A DNA stretch of 64,000 nucleotides from an uncultured Myxococcales bacterium (lineage in GTDB: Bacteria > Myxococcota_A > UBA9042 > CAIXZC01): the NCBI GenBank assembly GCA_903895725.1, contig CAITUV010000084.1, positions 1-64,000 on the forward strand, given 5' to 3'. Below are positions 29,139-36,975 of the stretch, piece after piece (position 1 is the stretch's first letter; each line of letters begins with the position of its first letter). The translations under genes and the position numbers were made by a program. The notes under the pieces are model-generated. The model ran no database searches. It worked only from the letters and a program-made list of their open reading frames with translations, and was not told where the DNA came from.

Positions 29139-29915
29139 ATGAACGACGACATGGTGATCCTGGCCGTGGGCCGACTGGACGGTGACGAGGAGGCCAGGGC
29201 CAGGGCACTCGCTGAGATTCTCGGACTCACGCTGTTCGACGCACGGCCACGCGTGCGGGCTCCGGCGCCTCGCGTGGTGGCCACCTGGCGCGACGCGACC
29301 GAGGCGGTTCCAAGGGCCGTTGCGTTGGAGAAGGCGGGATTCCGGCCGCTCCTGCTGGCCGGTGAGAACGTCGAGCACGATGCCCAGCGCATCGGTGTGC
29401 GGAGCTTCGAGCTGCTTGCGGACCGTGTGATCTTCGGGACCCGCTCCGGTGAGAGTCACGAAGTCCGATACTCTGAGATCGCACTGCTGCTGGCCGGGAC
29501 CGCCTCGACTCGGCAGGTCCAGGCGGAGACGACCACTACGCGGCATTTCAGCCTCGGCAAGGCCGTCGTGACCGGCGGCGTAATGATGACCTCCAGGAAG
29601 ACGGAGGAGAAGACTGTTGTGCAGGAGGCTCACGAGCCGTTCCTGCATGTGCATGCGACCGGACATCCGACCTTCCTGCTTCGTGAGACCGAGCTGCAGT
29701 ATCAGGGGCTCGGCCCGCTTCTCCAACCGGTCCGGCTGACCAACTTCCGCTGCCTGGTGGGCGAGCTGCGCGCCCGTGCCGCCGGTGCGACGTACGACGA
29801 CCGGCTCACCTCCCTGGGGGGGCAGGTCGCCACTCTCGGAGGCGTGCTCCCGCCCGACCGCCACTTGGACGTGGCCCTGGCCTTGCTGGCAGCGTATCAC
29901 CTGCCCTGCCCCTGA
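29139..29915 (+). CDS. Uncharacterised soluble protein
   Basis: The product is 258 residues; GGAG stands 6 bp before the ATG. No signal peptide or membrane helix is present. The N-terminal 90 residues read as a small alpha/beta domain (VILAVGRLDGDEEARARALA, LEKAGFRPLLLAGENV). A second domain (ADRVIFGTRSG, VRYSEIALLLAGTAS, EPFLHVHATGHPTFLLRE) resembles a PH-like or bacterial regulatory beta-domain. The C terminus is helical. I do not recognise a named family. It is divergent from the membrane protein at 27373 and convergent with the 30133 gene. Confidence 0.75.
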   Translation: MNDDMVILAVGRLDGDEEARARALAEILGLTLFDARPRVRAPAPRVVATWRDATEAVPRAVALEKAGFRPLLLAGENVEHDAQRIGVRSFELLADRVIFGTRSGESHEVRYSEIALLLAGTASTRQVQAETTTTRHFSLGKAVVTGGVMMTSRKTEEKTVVQEAHEPFLHVHATGHPTFLLRETELQYQGLGPLLQPVRLTNFRCLVGELRARAAGATYDDRLTSLGGQVATLGGVLPPDRHLDVALALLAAYHLPCP

Positions 29916-30087
29916 GCGGGCGGAGCCCCGGCTATACCGCACTGCCAGTGGCCCGGCCCACCGGCGACTGCAATCAATCCTAATTTGGGGTCCACTTGCG
30001 GGTCAGTGATGCCCTCAGCCATGGCCATGAGGTCCGGGGTTTCCGGTGCCGCCGGTGCGTGGGTCGCGGAATCGGCTTGCCAGGCCG

Positions 30088-30102
30088 ACGTCCTCGGGAC
30101 GT
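30088..30102. terminator. Hairpin between convergent genes
   Basis: ACGTCC, loop TCG, GGACGT forms a perfect stem in the 217-bp gap between the convergent genes ending at 29915 and 30133. There is no T tract. It could serve either transcript. Confidence 0.3.
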
Positions 30103-30132
30103 GCAGTCGGCCAAGACATTCTGGCGGCCGAT

Positions 30133-32589
30133 TCAGTGATAGATCCGCTTGCCGTCCTGCGTGAACCGCGAGGCATAGATGTCGTAGCCGACCCCGGCCT
30201 GCTCCCAGCCGTGCCACGCCGCAGCGATGTGGCCGCCGACCAGGCCGGCCACCGCCGGATGCGCCTGGATCGAGGTCGAGAAGGAATTCGCCTGCAGCTC
30301 GGCAGAGGCCGCGTTGCCGTCGGCATCGAAGGTGCGAAGGAAGACGCCGTAGTCGCTTCCGTCCTGGTCCTTGCTCGCCCAGGCAAGAGCAAAGCCGCCG
30401 CCGTCCAGCGCCGTGAGACGTGCGGACTTCTGATCCCCGGGAACGAACGTATTGGCCACGAACTCGGCCCCAATCGGAGCGCCTTCGCCGTCCAGCAGGA
30501 TGGCAGCAATCCCCAGTCCGGCCGTATCCTGGCCGATGCTCTGCCACGCCACGGCCACATTGCCGCCGGCCAGGGCCACCGCCACCGGCTCCTCCTGGTT
30601 TCCCGTCGTGTACCCGTTGAGCAGGACCTCGCCTCCGGCCGGGCTGCCGTCCGAGTCGAACCGGCGCGCCACGATGGCGCTCCCGTTCCCGTCCTGCCCC
30701 GCCCCCTGCCACACCGCCACAAATCCGCCCGATGCCAACGGTGCCGCGGTGGCCGACCTCTGCTCCCCCGCCGTAATCTCGTTGAGCCGGAAGTCCCCGG
30801 TCAGTGCCTTGCCGGAGGCATCGAAGCGCCGGCCCCACACGCCGTTCCAGTCGCCGTCGCCGTTGCCTTCCCAGACGACCGCAAACCCGTCTTCCAGGGC
30901 GAACACGAACGGATTTCCCTGGTCCGCCAGTGCCAATGAGTTGACCTGGAGCTCCCCGGACACCTTCGTGCCGTCCCCCTTGTAGACCTGACCGAACACC
31001 CCTTCTCCCACCCCATCCTGCGAGAAGCTCTCCCACACCACGACGAACCCCCCGCCCGGAAGAGCCGCCACGCTCGGAGCCTCCTGCTCATCCGTCAGGA
31101 ACGTGTTGACCTGGAACTCGCTGCCTGCCTCGAATCCGTCCGCCCCGAACCGCTGCCCGAACACGCCGTTGAGGCTCCCGTCCTGCCCCTTGCTCGTCCA
31201 GACCACAACGTAGCCGCCTCCAGAGAGCGCCGCCGCCTCCGGGTCCATCTGCCAATCCTTTGTGAAGCCGTTGACCAGGAACTCCGACAGCTCGTACTGC
31301 GTGCACCCGTCCCAGTCGATGAAGTCGTCGTCGTTGCACACCTTGCCCGGCGGCGGGCAGAGCCCGGAGGACAGGCACAACGCCTGCGGCTCACACGTGC
31401 CGCACACCCCGTCACATCCGTCCGGACCGCACGTCTTTCCCTCGCACTTCTGCTGGCAGCACTGCCCCGCTGCGTTGCAGACCGACCCGCCCGGACAGCA
31501 GCCCGACGGACAGCACACGCCACCGGGAGGACAGCAGATACCGTCGCAACACAGTCCGCCCGGCTCGCAACAGCCGTCGCCGCAACAGGTCGTTCCCTTG
31601 GGACAACATCCGGTCGGACAGCAGACCGAGCCGAGCGCACAGCATCCGGTCGGACAGTCGGTCCCGGCACACACGCACTGGCCATCGATACACGCCACGT
31701 CCGGACTGTCCTCACAGAACCCGCAAACGGTCCCGCACCCGTTGTCGCCGCACTCCTGGCCCTCGTAGCAGGTGGGCTGGCAGCAGCTCAGATCATCCAT
31801 GCAGACCTGGGAAGGTCCGCAGCATCCTTCTCCGCACTTGGGACCGGCGCACTGGCACTTGCCCGCCACCGTGTCGCACACGACGTTGGTTCCTTCGCAG
31901 ATACCACACTTGGCCCCGCACCCGCCGTCGCCGCACTCCTTGCCCTCGCAGTCGGGCTTGCACACGCACTGCCCGTCCTCGCACACGTCGTGCGGGTCTT
32001 CGTTGCACTGCCCGCAGTTTCCGCCGCACCCGTCATCCCCGCACACCCGGCCTTCGCAGTCTGCCGTACAGACCTTCTCCACGCACTTCCCCTTCTTGCA
32101 CTCCGCGTTGGCGGCACACTCCCCGCAGCTTCCGCCGCATCCGTCTTCCCCGCATTCCTTGTCCGCACACCCCGTCTTCGGGTCGCAGCACTCGCCCCCG
32201 TGACAGATGGCAGTGGCTCCACACGCAGTCCCATCCTCGACCGGGCTGAACCCCTCCTGCCCGTCGGCCGGAAGACACGCTGAACAGGCATTCTGCGGAT
32301 CCACCGTGCCGGAAGGAACGCAGGCCCCGGCGATGCTGCAGAAGTAGGGCTGCAACGCATGGGCGCACTTGCCGGCTGCGCAACTGTCGTTGGTGCAATC
32401 CAGCCCGTCGTCGCACCCCCCGCAGGTTCCGCCGCAGCCGTCGTCGCCGCATTCCTTGCCTGCACAGTCCCGCTCGCACTTCGGGCCCCCCGACGCACAG
32501 CCCACCATCAGGGCCAGCAACAGCAGCGGCAGACTGCGCCCGTCGGCTCCCAAACCGCCCCTTGAGAGGATGTGCTCGTGGCTTGCCAT
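30133..32589 (-). CDS. Cys-rich lipoprotein with seven C-terminal propeller-like repeats
   Basis: The product is 818 residues with lipobox LMVGC. The ATG at 32589 is 6 bp after the previous stop, so the two genes are probably coupled. Residues about 35-315 hold repeated ECGDDGCGGTCGGC-type units. About 315-380 is a dense CC-rich run (CCPTGCCPKGTTCCGDGCC) with granulin-like CC spacing. Residues about 435-818 are seven units of about 54 residues with the pattern VN-F--DQ--P-VAAL-GGGFVVVW-S--QDG--GVFGQRF--DG. Seven such units suggest a seven-bladed beta-propeller. It is likely an outer-surface protein at the end of a long minus-strand run. The function is unknown. Confidence 0.88.
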   Translation of the reverse strand: MASHEHILSRGGLGADGRSLPLLLLALMVGCASGGPKCERDCAGKECGDDGCGGTCGGCDDGLDCTNDSCAAGKCAHALQPYFCSIAGACVPSGTVDPQNACSACLPADGQEGFSPVEDGTACGATAICHGGECCDPKTGCADKECGEDGCGGSCGECAANAECKKGKCVEKVCTADCEGRVCGDDGCGGNCGQCNEDPHDVCEDGQCVCKPDCEGKECGDGGCGAKCGICEGTNVVCDTVAGKCQCAGPKCGEGCCGPSQVCMDDLSCCQPTCYEGQECGDNGCGTVCGFCEDSPDVACIDGQCVCAGTDCPTGCCALGSVCCPTGCCPKGTTCCGDGCCEPGGLCCDGICCPPGGVCCPSGCCPGGSVCNAAGQCCQQKCEGKTCGPDGCDGVCGTCEPQALCLSSGLCPPPGKVCNDDDFIDWDGCTQYELSEFLVNGFTKDWQMDPEAAALSGGGYVVVWTSKGQDGSLNGVFGQRFGADGFEAGSEFQVNTFLTDEQEAPSVAALPGGGFVVVWESFSQDGVGEGVFGQVYKGDGTKVSGELQVNSLALADQGNPFVFALEDGFAVVWEGNGDGDWNGVWGRRFDASGKALTGDFRLNEITAGEQRSATAAPLASGGFVAVWQGAGQDGNGSAIVARRFDSDGSPAGGEVLLNGYTTGNQEEPVAVALAGGNVAVAWQSIGQDTAGLGIAAILLDGEGAPIGAEFVANTFVPGDQKSARLTALDGGGFALAWASKDQDGSDYGVFLRTFDADGNAASAELQANSFSTSIQAHPAVAGLVGGHIAAAWHGWEQAGVGYDIYASRFTQDGKRIYH

Positions 32590-32595
32590 GGGGGT

Positions 32596-33486
32596 CTACT
32601 CGGGAAGGGGGGGGTGAGGATCGGTTTCGACCTTCTTCTCCTCGACCTTCTTCTCCTCGGCCTTCTTCTCCTCGACCTTCTTCTCCCCCGAATCGGCGGT
32701 GGCCTCGGGTGCTGCCCCCTCCCCCTCGACCTTCTTGACCTCCTCGGTCGGAGGGGGAAGCGCTTCGTTGCTCACGGACACGAGGCTCCACCCCTTGCGC
32801 AGGACCAGCGTGCTCTTCGACTGGAAGCCCAGGAACACCGGCTTGGTCCCCACGAACATCGTCACGGTGACCTTGTCCGATGCGACCTCGACCGCCTCGG
32901 CCTGGACGTCCTCATTGGCTCCGTTCTTGAGCACGGCCGACCCTGCGGCCTTGAGCGTCAGCTTGCCCGTCGTCCCCCGGTCCACGTAGACGCACGGGAG
33001 CGATTCCGGCTTGCCTGCTACCCAGGCGGCGGCAATGAACGAGTAGAGATGGAATCCAAGCTTGTCCACCGGCACGAAGCCTGCCTCCGGCTTCAGGTCG
33101 TTGGTGAAGCGGTGCTTGGGCACCTTGGACACGATGCGCAGCCCCTTGTCCTTCCAGAATGCGATCACGTCCGGGTCGGCCCCCTGGTTGCCCACCCACT
33201 TGCGGTACTTGACGACCTTGCCGTCCTTGTCCCGCTCCACGTGGGTCTGGATGGCCAGAGCCCCCTTCTTCCCCTTCATCTCCATCTTCGAGGAGGTGTA
33301 GGACATCCCCGTCGCGGTGGAGACCGTCTTGAATCCGAGGTCACCAACCGGCTTGCCCCCCTTGAGAATGCTCATCTCGATCCAGTCGGGGTCCTTGCCG
33401 GTCTTCTTGTCCGCAGCATCGGCAGGCAGAGCGGCCAGAGCCACTGTTGCAAGCACGAAGAGAAACATCAGGTTGGTTCGAAGCAT
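32596..33486 (-). CDS. Exported protein with charged Lys/Glu tail
   Basis: The product is 296 residues. AGGAGG precedes the ATG at 33486. A cleavable signal peptide ends near PADAADKK. The mature region (about 25-245) reads as a single beta-rich domain (DPDWIEMSILKGGKPVGDLG, YRKWVGNQGADPDVIAFW, PVFLGFQSKSTLVLRKG) that I do not recognise. The last 40 residues are a Lys/Glu/Val tail of EEKKVEEKKAE type, probably helical or disordered. A possible promoter (33507-33535) sits directly before it, and the 30133 lipoprotein follows. Confidence 0.8.
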   Translation of the reverse strand: MLRTNLMFLFVLATVALAALPADAADKKTGKDPDWIEMSILKGGKPVGDLGFKTVSTATGMSYTSSKMEMKGKKGALAIQTHVERDKDGKVVKYRKWVGNQGADPDVIAFWKDKGLRIVSKVPKHRFTNDLKPEAGFVPVDKLGFHLYSFIAAAWVAGKPESLPCVYVDRGTTGKLTLKAAGSAVLKNGANEDVQAEAVEVASDKVTVTMFVGTKPVFLGFQSKSTLVLRKGWSLVSVSNEALPPPTEEVKKVEGEGAAPEATADSGEKKVEEKKAEEKKVEEKKVETDPHPPLPE

Positions 33487-33506
33487 GGTACGCCTCCTGG
33501 CGGCAA

Positions 33507-33535
33507 GGCATACCATACCGGCGATCCCCCGTCAA
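33507..33535 (-). promoter_or_regulatory. Possible promoter for the 33486 gene
   Basis: On the minus strand TTGACG is followed after 17 bp by TATGCC. It overlaps the hairpin at 33526-33545. Confidence 0.4.
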
Positions 33536-33545
33536 ACCGCGGGGG
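33526..33545 (-). terminator. GC-rich hairpin immediately after the 33546-34337 stop
   Basis: CCCCCG and CGGGGG pair perfectly across an 8-nt loop, starting at the base after the stop codon. There is no U tract. It overlaps the -35 of the next promoter, so it may separate transcription units. Confidence 0.4.
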
Positions 33546-34337
33546 CTACAGGGAAACGTCGGGGATCTTCAGGACCGACTCCTCCTGGTCCTTGTCGACG
33601 TAGCGTCGCAGGACGGCATCCCAGGTGAGCGTGATGAGGGCTTCATCGCGGGCGCGGACGCATTCCTTCTTGCCTTCCTTGCAGCCCTCGCCGCCGGTGC
33701 ATTCGGTACCAGCCAGATCGGACGCGACGGTGATGGCATCGACGCGCTGCATGTCGTCGAGCACGTAGTCGACCTTGGCCGCATAGCTCTTGTCCGAGGT
33801 CCGGCAGGCGGCCGTGACCTCACCCTCCAGAGAGAGCGTCTGATACCAGATGAGGGAGGGCTTCGCGTCCAGCTCGAAGACGTACAGGGCGGTCCGGATC
33901 TGCTCTCCCTCCCCCTGCTCGGCGACGGACTTGACATCGAGGACGATGAACATGTCGTTGGTACCGTCCCGGCGGATATCCGCGGCCTGCATTTCCACGA
34001 TGCTCACGTCGGTCACGCGGCGAGCACCGCCCTCCAGGGTCATGGCAAGCGACCAGCTTCCCATGGTCGAGGCGCCGGCAAAAAAGCAGTCCGACGGCTT
34101 CCTGGGGTTCCAGATCACGCCCATGACCGGAGATTCCGCCTTGCCAGGAACCGCGTAGAACTGCCCTGCATAGCCGGGGAAGAAGCGCTTGACGAGCGCA
34201 TCGCTGTCCGAGCCGCTGCTCAACCGGATGCTTCCGTCGGGGAACTTCACCGCGGCGGACGGTCCGCACGCGGTCACTGCGACGGCAAGCGCCATGACCC
34301 CCGACAATGCCCACAGCCCGATTCCTCTCGCGTTCAT
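33546..34337 (-). CDS. Uncharacterised lipoprotein downstream of spoVR
   Basis: The product is 263 residues. I chose the ATG at 34337 because AGAGGAG stands 5 bp before it; a GTG at 34343 is in frame. It begins 2 bp after the spoVR stop, so it is co-transcribed. The lipobox is AVTAC. The mature part has a beta-rich domain (VMGVIWNPRKPSDCFFAG, WSLAMTLEGGARRVTDVS) and one late Cys pair (TECTGGEGC). I do not recognise the family. Its position makes it a candidate accessory to the PrkA-YhbH-SpoVR system. Confidence 0.8.
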   Translation of the reverse strand: MNARGIGLWALSGVMALAVAVTACGPSAAVKFPDGSIRLSSGSDSDALVKRFFPGYAGQFYAVPGKAESPVMGVIWNPRKPSDCFFAGASTMGSWSLAMTLEGGARRVTDVSIVEMQAADIRRDGTNDMFIVLDVKSVAEQGEGEQIRTALYVFELDAKPSLIWYQTLSLEGEVTAACRTSDKSYAAKVDYVLDDMQRVDAITVASDLAGTECTGGEGCKEGKKECVRARDEALITLTWDAVLRRYVDKDQEESVLKIPDVSL

Positions 34338-34339
34338 CT

Positions 34340-35851
34340 TCACTCCTCTGACTCTTCGTCTTCCACCGGCTCGTCCTTGGCCTCGGCCTTGCGGGTGGTG
34401 AAGTTGCGCCCGTCATGGCTCCAGATCTGGTTCTCGCTCCCGGCCAGAGTGCGGATGTGGACCGGCCGCCGCCAGATCAGGACCATGTTCTTGAGCACGT
34501 CGGTCGCATACTTGATGTCCAGGTCCACCCCCTCGTGAACGTGCGCCAGCAGCAGCTCACTGCGGTTCCGGAAGTTCCCGTCGACCACGTCGATTCTCGG
34601 ATGGCCGAAGTTCGTGATCTGCGACAGGAGCGTCTCCTTGACCTGCTCGAACTCCCGGGAATCGATGACGTAGCGGTTGAACTGCTCCTTGAAGATCCAG
34701 GTGAACAGCTTGTTCCGCAGGCAGAAGTCGGGGGTGAGGAACTCGTCCAGGAACGACACGTCGTTGTAAACCCTGCGCACCTCGAAGATCTTCTGCCGCC
34801 CGAGGTTCAGGTTGCGGTCCCACATCTGGCGCATCCGAAAGTCGGTGCACTCCTCGTACTCCTTGCCGAACCGCCCCTTGTTCCACCGCTCCTCGATGTC
34901 CCGGAACAGCTCGAGCCCGAGCTTGTACGGGTTGATGTTCATGCCGTGGACCTGCACGGCCATGGAATGGTGGTCGGCAAAATCGATGATCTCGCTCGAG
35001 TCCAGCGCCTTGCGCGTCAGAATCGTGGAGTGCCAGTAAGCGGCCCACCCCTCGTTCATGATTTTGGTCTGCCCCTGGGGAGCGAAGTAGAGGGACTCCT
35101 CCCGGATCATGGACAGGACGTCCCGCTCCCACTCCTCGAGGGGCGCATTGCGAACCAGGAAGAACATCACGTCCTTCATCGGGGAGGGTGGATTCCGGGT
35201 CCGCCGCCGCTTCTCCCGCTCCGCCTTGCGGCGCTGCTGCTCGACGTACTTCTCGGGGTACAGGTACTCCTCGAGATACTCCGGTGCCTGGATGGGGAAG
35301 CGGTGGTCCCTGGGCTCATCGGGCGGCGTTGCCGGCGGCTTCTCGACCTGCCCGGGGAAGTGATAGTCAATGAGGTTGTCGATCGACAGGCAGGCATCCA
35401 CGAAGCGCTCCACGCGGTCGATGCCGTAGCGGTCGATGTACCGGCGGACGCGGGTGGCGTGGTTGGCCATCTCGTCCATCATCTTGCGGTTCGTGTGGCT
35501 GAACCAGGCGTTGTTCTTGAAGAAGTCGCTGTGCGCGTAGACGTGCGCCATGATCAGCTTGTAGTCGATCTGGCTCGACCCCTCGACCAGGTACGCGTAG
35601 CAGGGGTCGTTGTTGATGACCATCTCGTAGATCTTGTGGAGCCCGTACATGTGGCTCTTCGACAGGCGGTCGAAGTCCATGCCGAAGCGCCAGTGCGGGT
35701 ATCGAACCGGGAAGCCGCCGTAGGCCGCAATCTCGTTGAGCTTCTCGTTGCTGACCAGCTCGAAGATGACTTCGAAGAAGTCGAGCCCGAACTCCTGGGC
35801 CCACCCCCGGATGTCCTCCTTGATCTTCCACAGGTAGAGCGGGAGGGACAT
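34340..35851 (-). CDS. spoVR: SpoVR/YcgB family protein
   Basis: The product is 503 residues, near the usual 470-510. It begins 2 bp after the yhbH stop. Family landmarks are GGFPVRYPHWRFGMDFD, KIYEMVINNDPCYAYL, HVYAHSDFFKNN and GLELFRDIEERWNKGRFG. The central Pro/charged insert (about 165-230) is variable in this family. SpoVR was named for a role in Bacillus spore cortex formation, but it is widespread in non-sporulating bacteria, where it is linked to the PrkA kinase and stress or stationary phase. The biochemical activity is not established. Gene order prkA-yhbH-spoVR is conserved (yeaG-yeaH-ycgB in E. coli, though ycgB is elsewhere). Confidence 0.95.
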   Translation of the reverse strand: MSLPLYLWKIKEDIRGWAQEFGLDFFEVIFELVSNEKLNEIAAYGGFPVRYPHWRFGMDFDRLSKSHMYGLHKIYEMVINNDPCYAYLVEGSSQIDYKLIMAHVYAHSDFFKNNAWFSHTNRKMMDEMANHATRVRRYIDRYGIDRVERFVDACLSIDNLIDYHFPGQVEKPPATPPDEPRDHRFPIQAPEYLEEYLYPEKYVEQQRRKAEREKRRRTRNPPSPMKDVMFFLVRNAPLEEWERDVLSMIREESLYFAPQGQTKIMNEGWAAYWHSTILTRKALDSSEIIDFADHHSMAVQVHGMNINPYKLGLELFRDIEERWNKGRFGKEYEECTDFRMRQMWDRNLNLGRQKIFEVRRVYNDVSFLDEFLTPDFCLRNKLFTWIFKEQFNRYVIDSREFEQVKETLLSQITNFGHPRIDVVDGNFRNRSELLLAHVHEGVDLDIKYATDVLKNMVLIWRRPVHIRTLAGSENQIWSHDGRNFTTRKAEAKDEPVEDEESEE

Positions 35852-35853
35852 GG

Positions 35854-36963
35854 CTACTTCCCCCTCTTGAAGAAGTCCCGGATGGACTGGACGATGCCGT
35901 CCCGGTCCGGAATCTCCGACAGCACCACGTTGTCGTCGTCGCCGAACTGCTTCTGGAGATCCTTGATGAACTGCCCGGAGCCGTACGGGCTCTTGACCTG
36001 ACCGTAGCAGAACATATTGGACCGGGGGATGATGAGGTCGTTGAGGAGCTTCATGCACTTGTCGGTATCGTCAGCGGACCAGTTGTCGCCGTCGGAAAAG
36101 TGGAACGGGTAGACGTTCCAGTCCTGGGACGGATACTCCTTGTCCAGGATCTCGGCGCAGAGACTGTAAGCGGACGAGATCATCGTGCCGCCGCTCTCCC
36201 GGGTGCGGAAGAACGTGTCCCGGTCGACCTCCCGGGCTCGGGCATCGTGGATGATGTAGCGGGACTGGATCCCCTTGTAGTTGTGCCGCAGCCAGGTATC
36301 GATCCAGAACGACTCGATGCGGACGATCTGCTTCTGCTCCTCCCCCATGGAACCGGACACGTCCATCATGTACACGATGACCGCGTTGGATTCCTGGCTC
36401 ATCTGGAGCTTGAACGAGCGGTAACGCCGGTCGTCCCGAGTGATGATGATGGCCGGGTCGGCCGGGTTGTACAGGCCCGCCGAGATCTGGCGCTTGAGCG
36501 CCTCCTTGAAGCTGCGCTTGAAGTGCCGCAGCGATTCCGGGCCGACCTTGGCAATGCCCGTGTACTTCGACTTGAGCGTCTTGAGGGTGGCGGTCCCTCG
36601 AGGCTTGATGCGGGGCAGCTCGAGCTCCTCACCGAGGATCTCGGCCAGCTCCTCGACGGAGATCTCGACATCCAGGTCGTGCTCGCCTGCCTGGTCGCCC
36701 GCCTGGCCGCTGCCGCTCTGCTGTTCGCCCTGGCCGATGGAATCGCCTTCCTCGCCGTCCCCCTGTCCGACCCCCGACTGCCCCTTCCCTTTGAAGCGGA
36801 AGTGGGGGATATCGATCTGCGGGACCGGAATGGCCACGGTCTTCTTCCCCTCGCGGCCGAGGATCTCCCCCTTGGAGATGTAGCGCTTCAAGTTCCGGCG
36901 GACCGCCCCCTTGACGATCTCTCGGAAGCGGGCATGGTCCTTCTCGATGCTCTGGATCGCCAT
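35854..36963 (-). CDS. yhbH: YhbH/YeaH family protein with vWA-like domain
   Basis: The product is 369 residues. It starts with the family signature IQSIEKDHARFREIVKGA. A Gly/Gln-rich low-complexity linker (about 62-92) follows. A von Willebrand A-type domain has the metal-site motif MDVSGSMGEEQK (about 196-207) and later residues FHFSDGDNWSADD. It belongs to DUF444. In characterised relatives it acts with PrkA kinase, possibly as partner or substrate. It lies 12 bp after prkA and 2 bp before spoVR, with all three in one operon. Confidence 0.94.
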   Translation of the reverse strand: MAIQSIEKDHARFREIVKGAVRRNLKRYISKGEILGREGKKTVAIPVPQIDIPHFRFKGKGQSGVGQGDGEEGDSIGQGEQQSGSGQAGDQAGEHDLDVEISVEELAEILGEELELPRIKPRGTATLKTLKSKYTGIAKVGPESLRHFKRSFKEALKRQISAGLYNPADPAIIITRDDRRYRSFKLQMSQESNAVIVYMMDVSGSMGEEQKQIVRIESFWIDTWLRHNYKGIQSRYIIHDARAREVDRDTFFRTRESGGTMISSAYSLCAEILDKEYPSQDWNVYPFHFSDGDNWSADDTDKCMKLLNDLIIPRSNMFCYGQVKSPYGSGQFIKDLQKQFGDDDNVVLSEIPDRDGIVQSIRDFFKRGK

Positions 36964-36975
36964 GGGATTCCCGTA

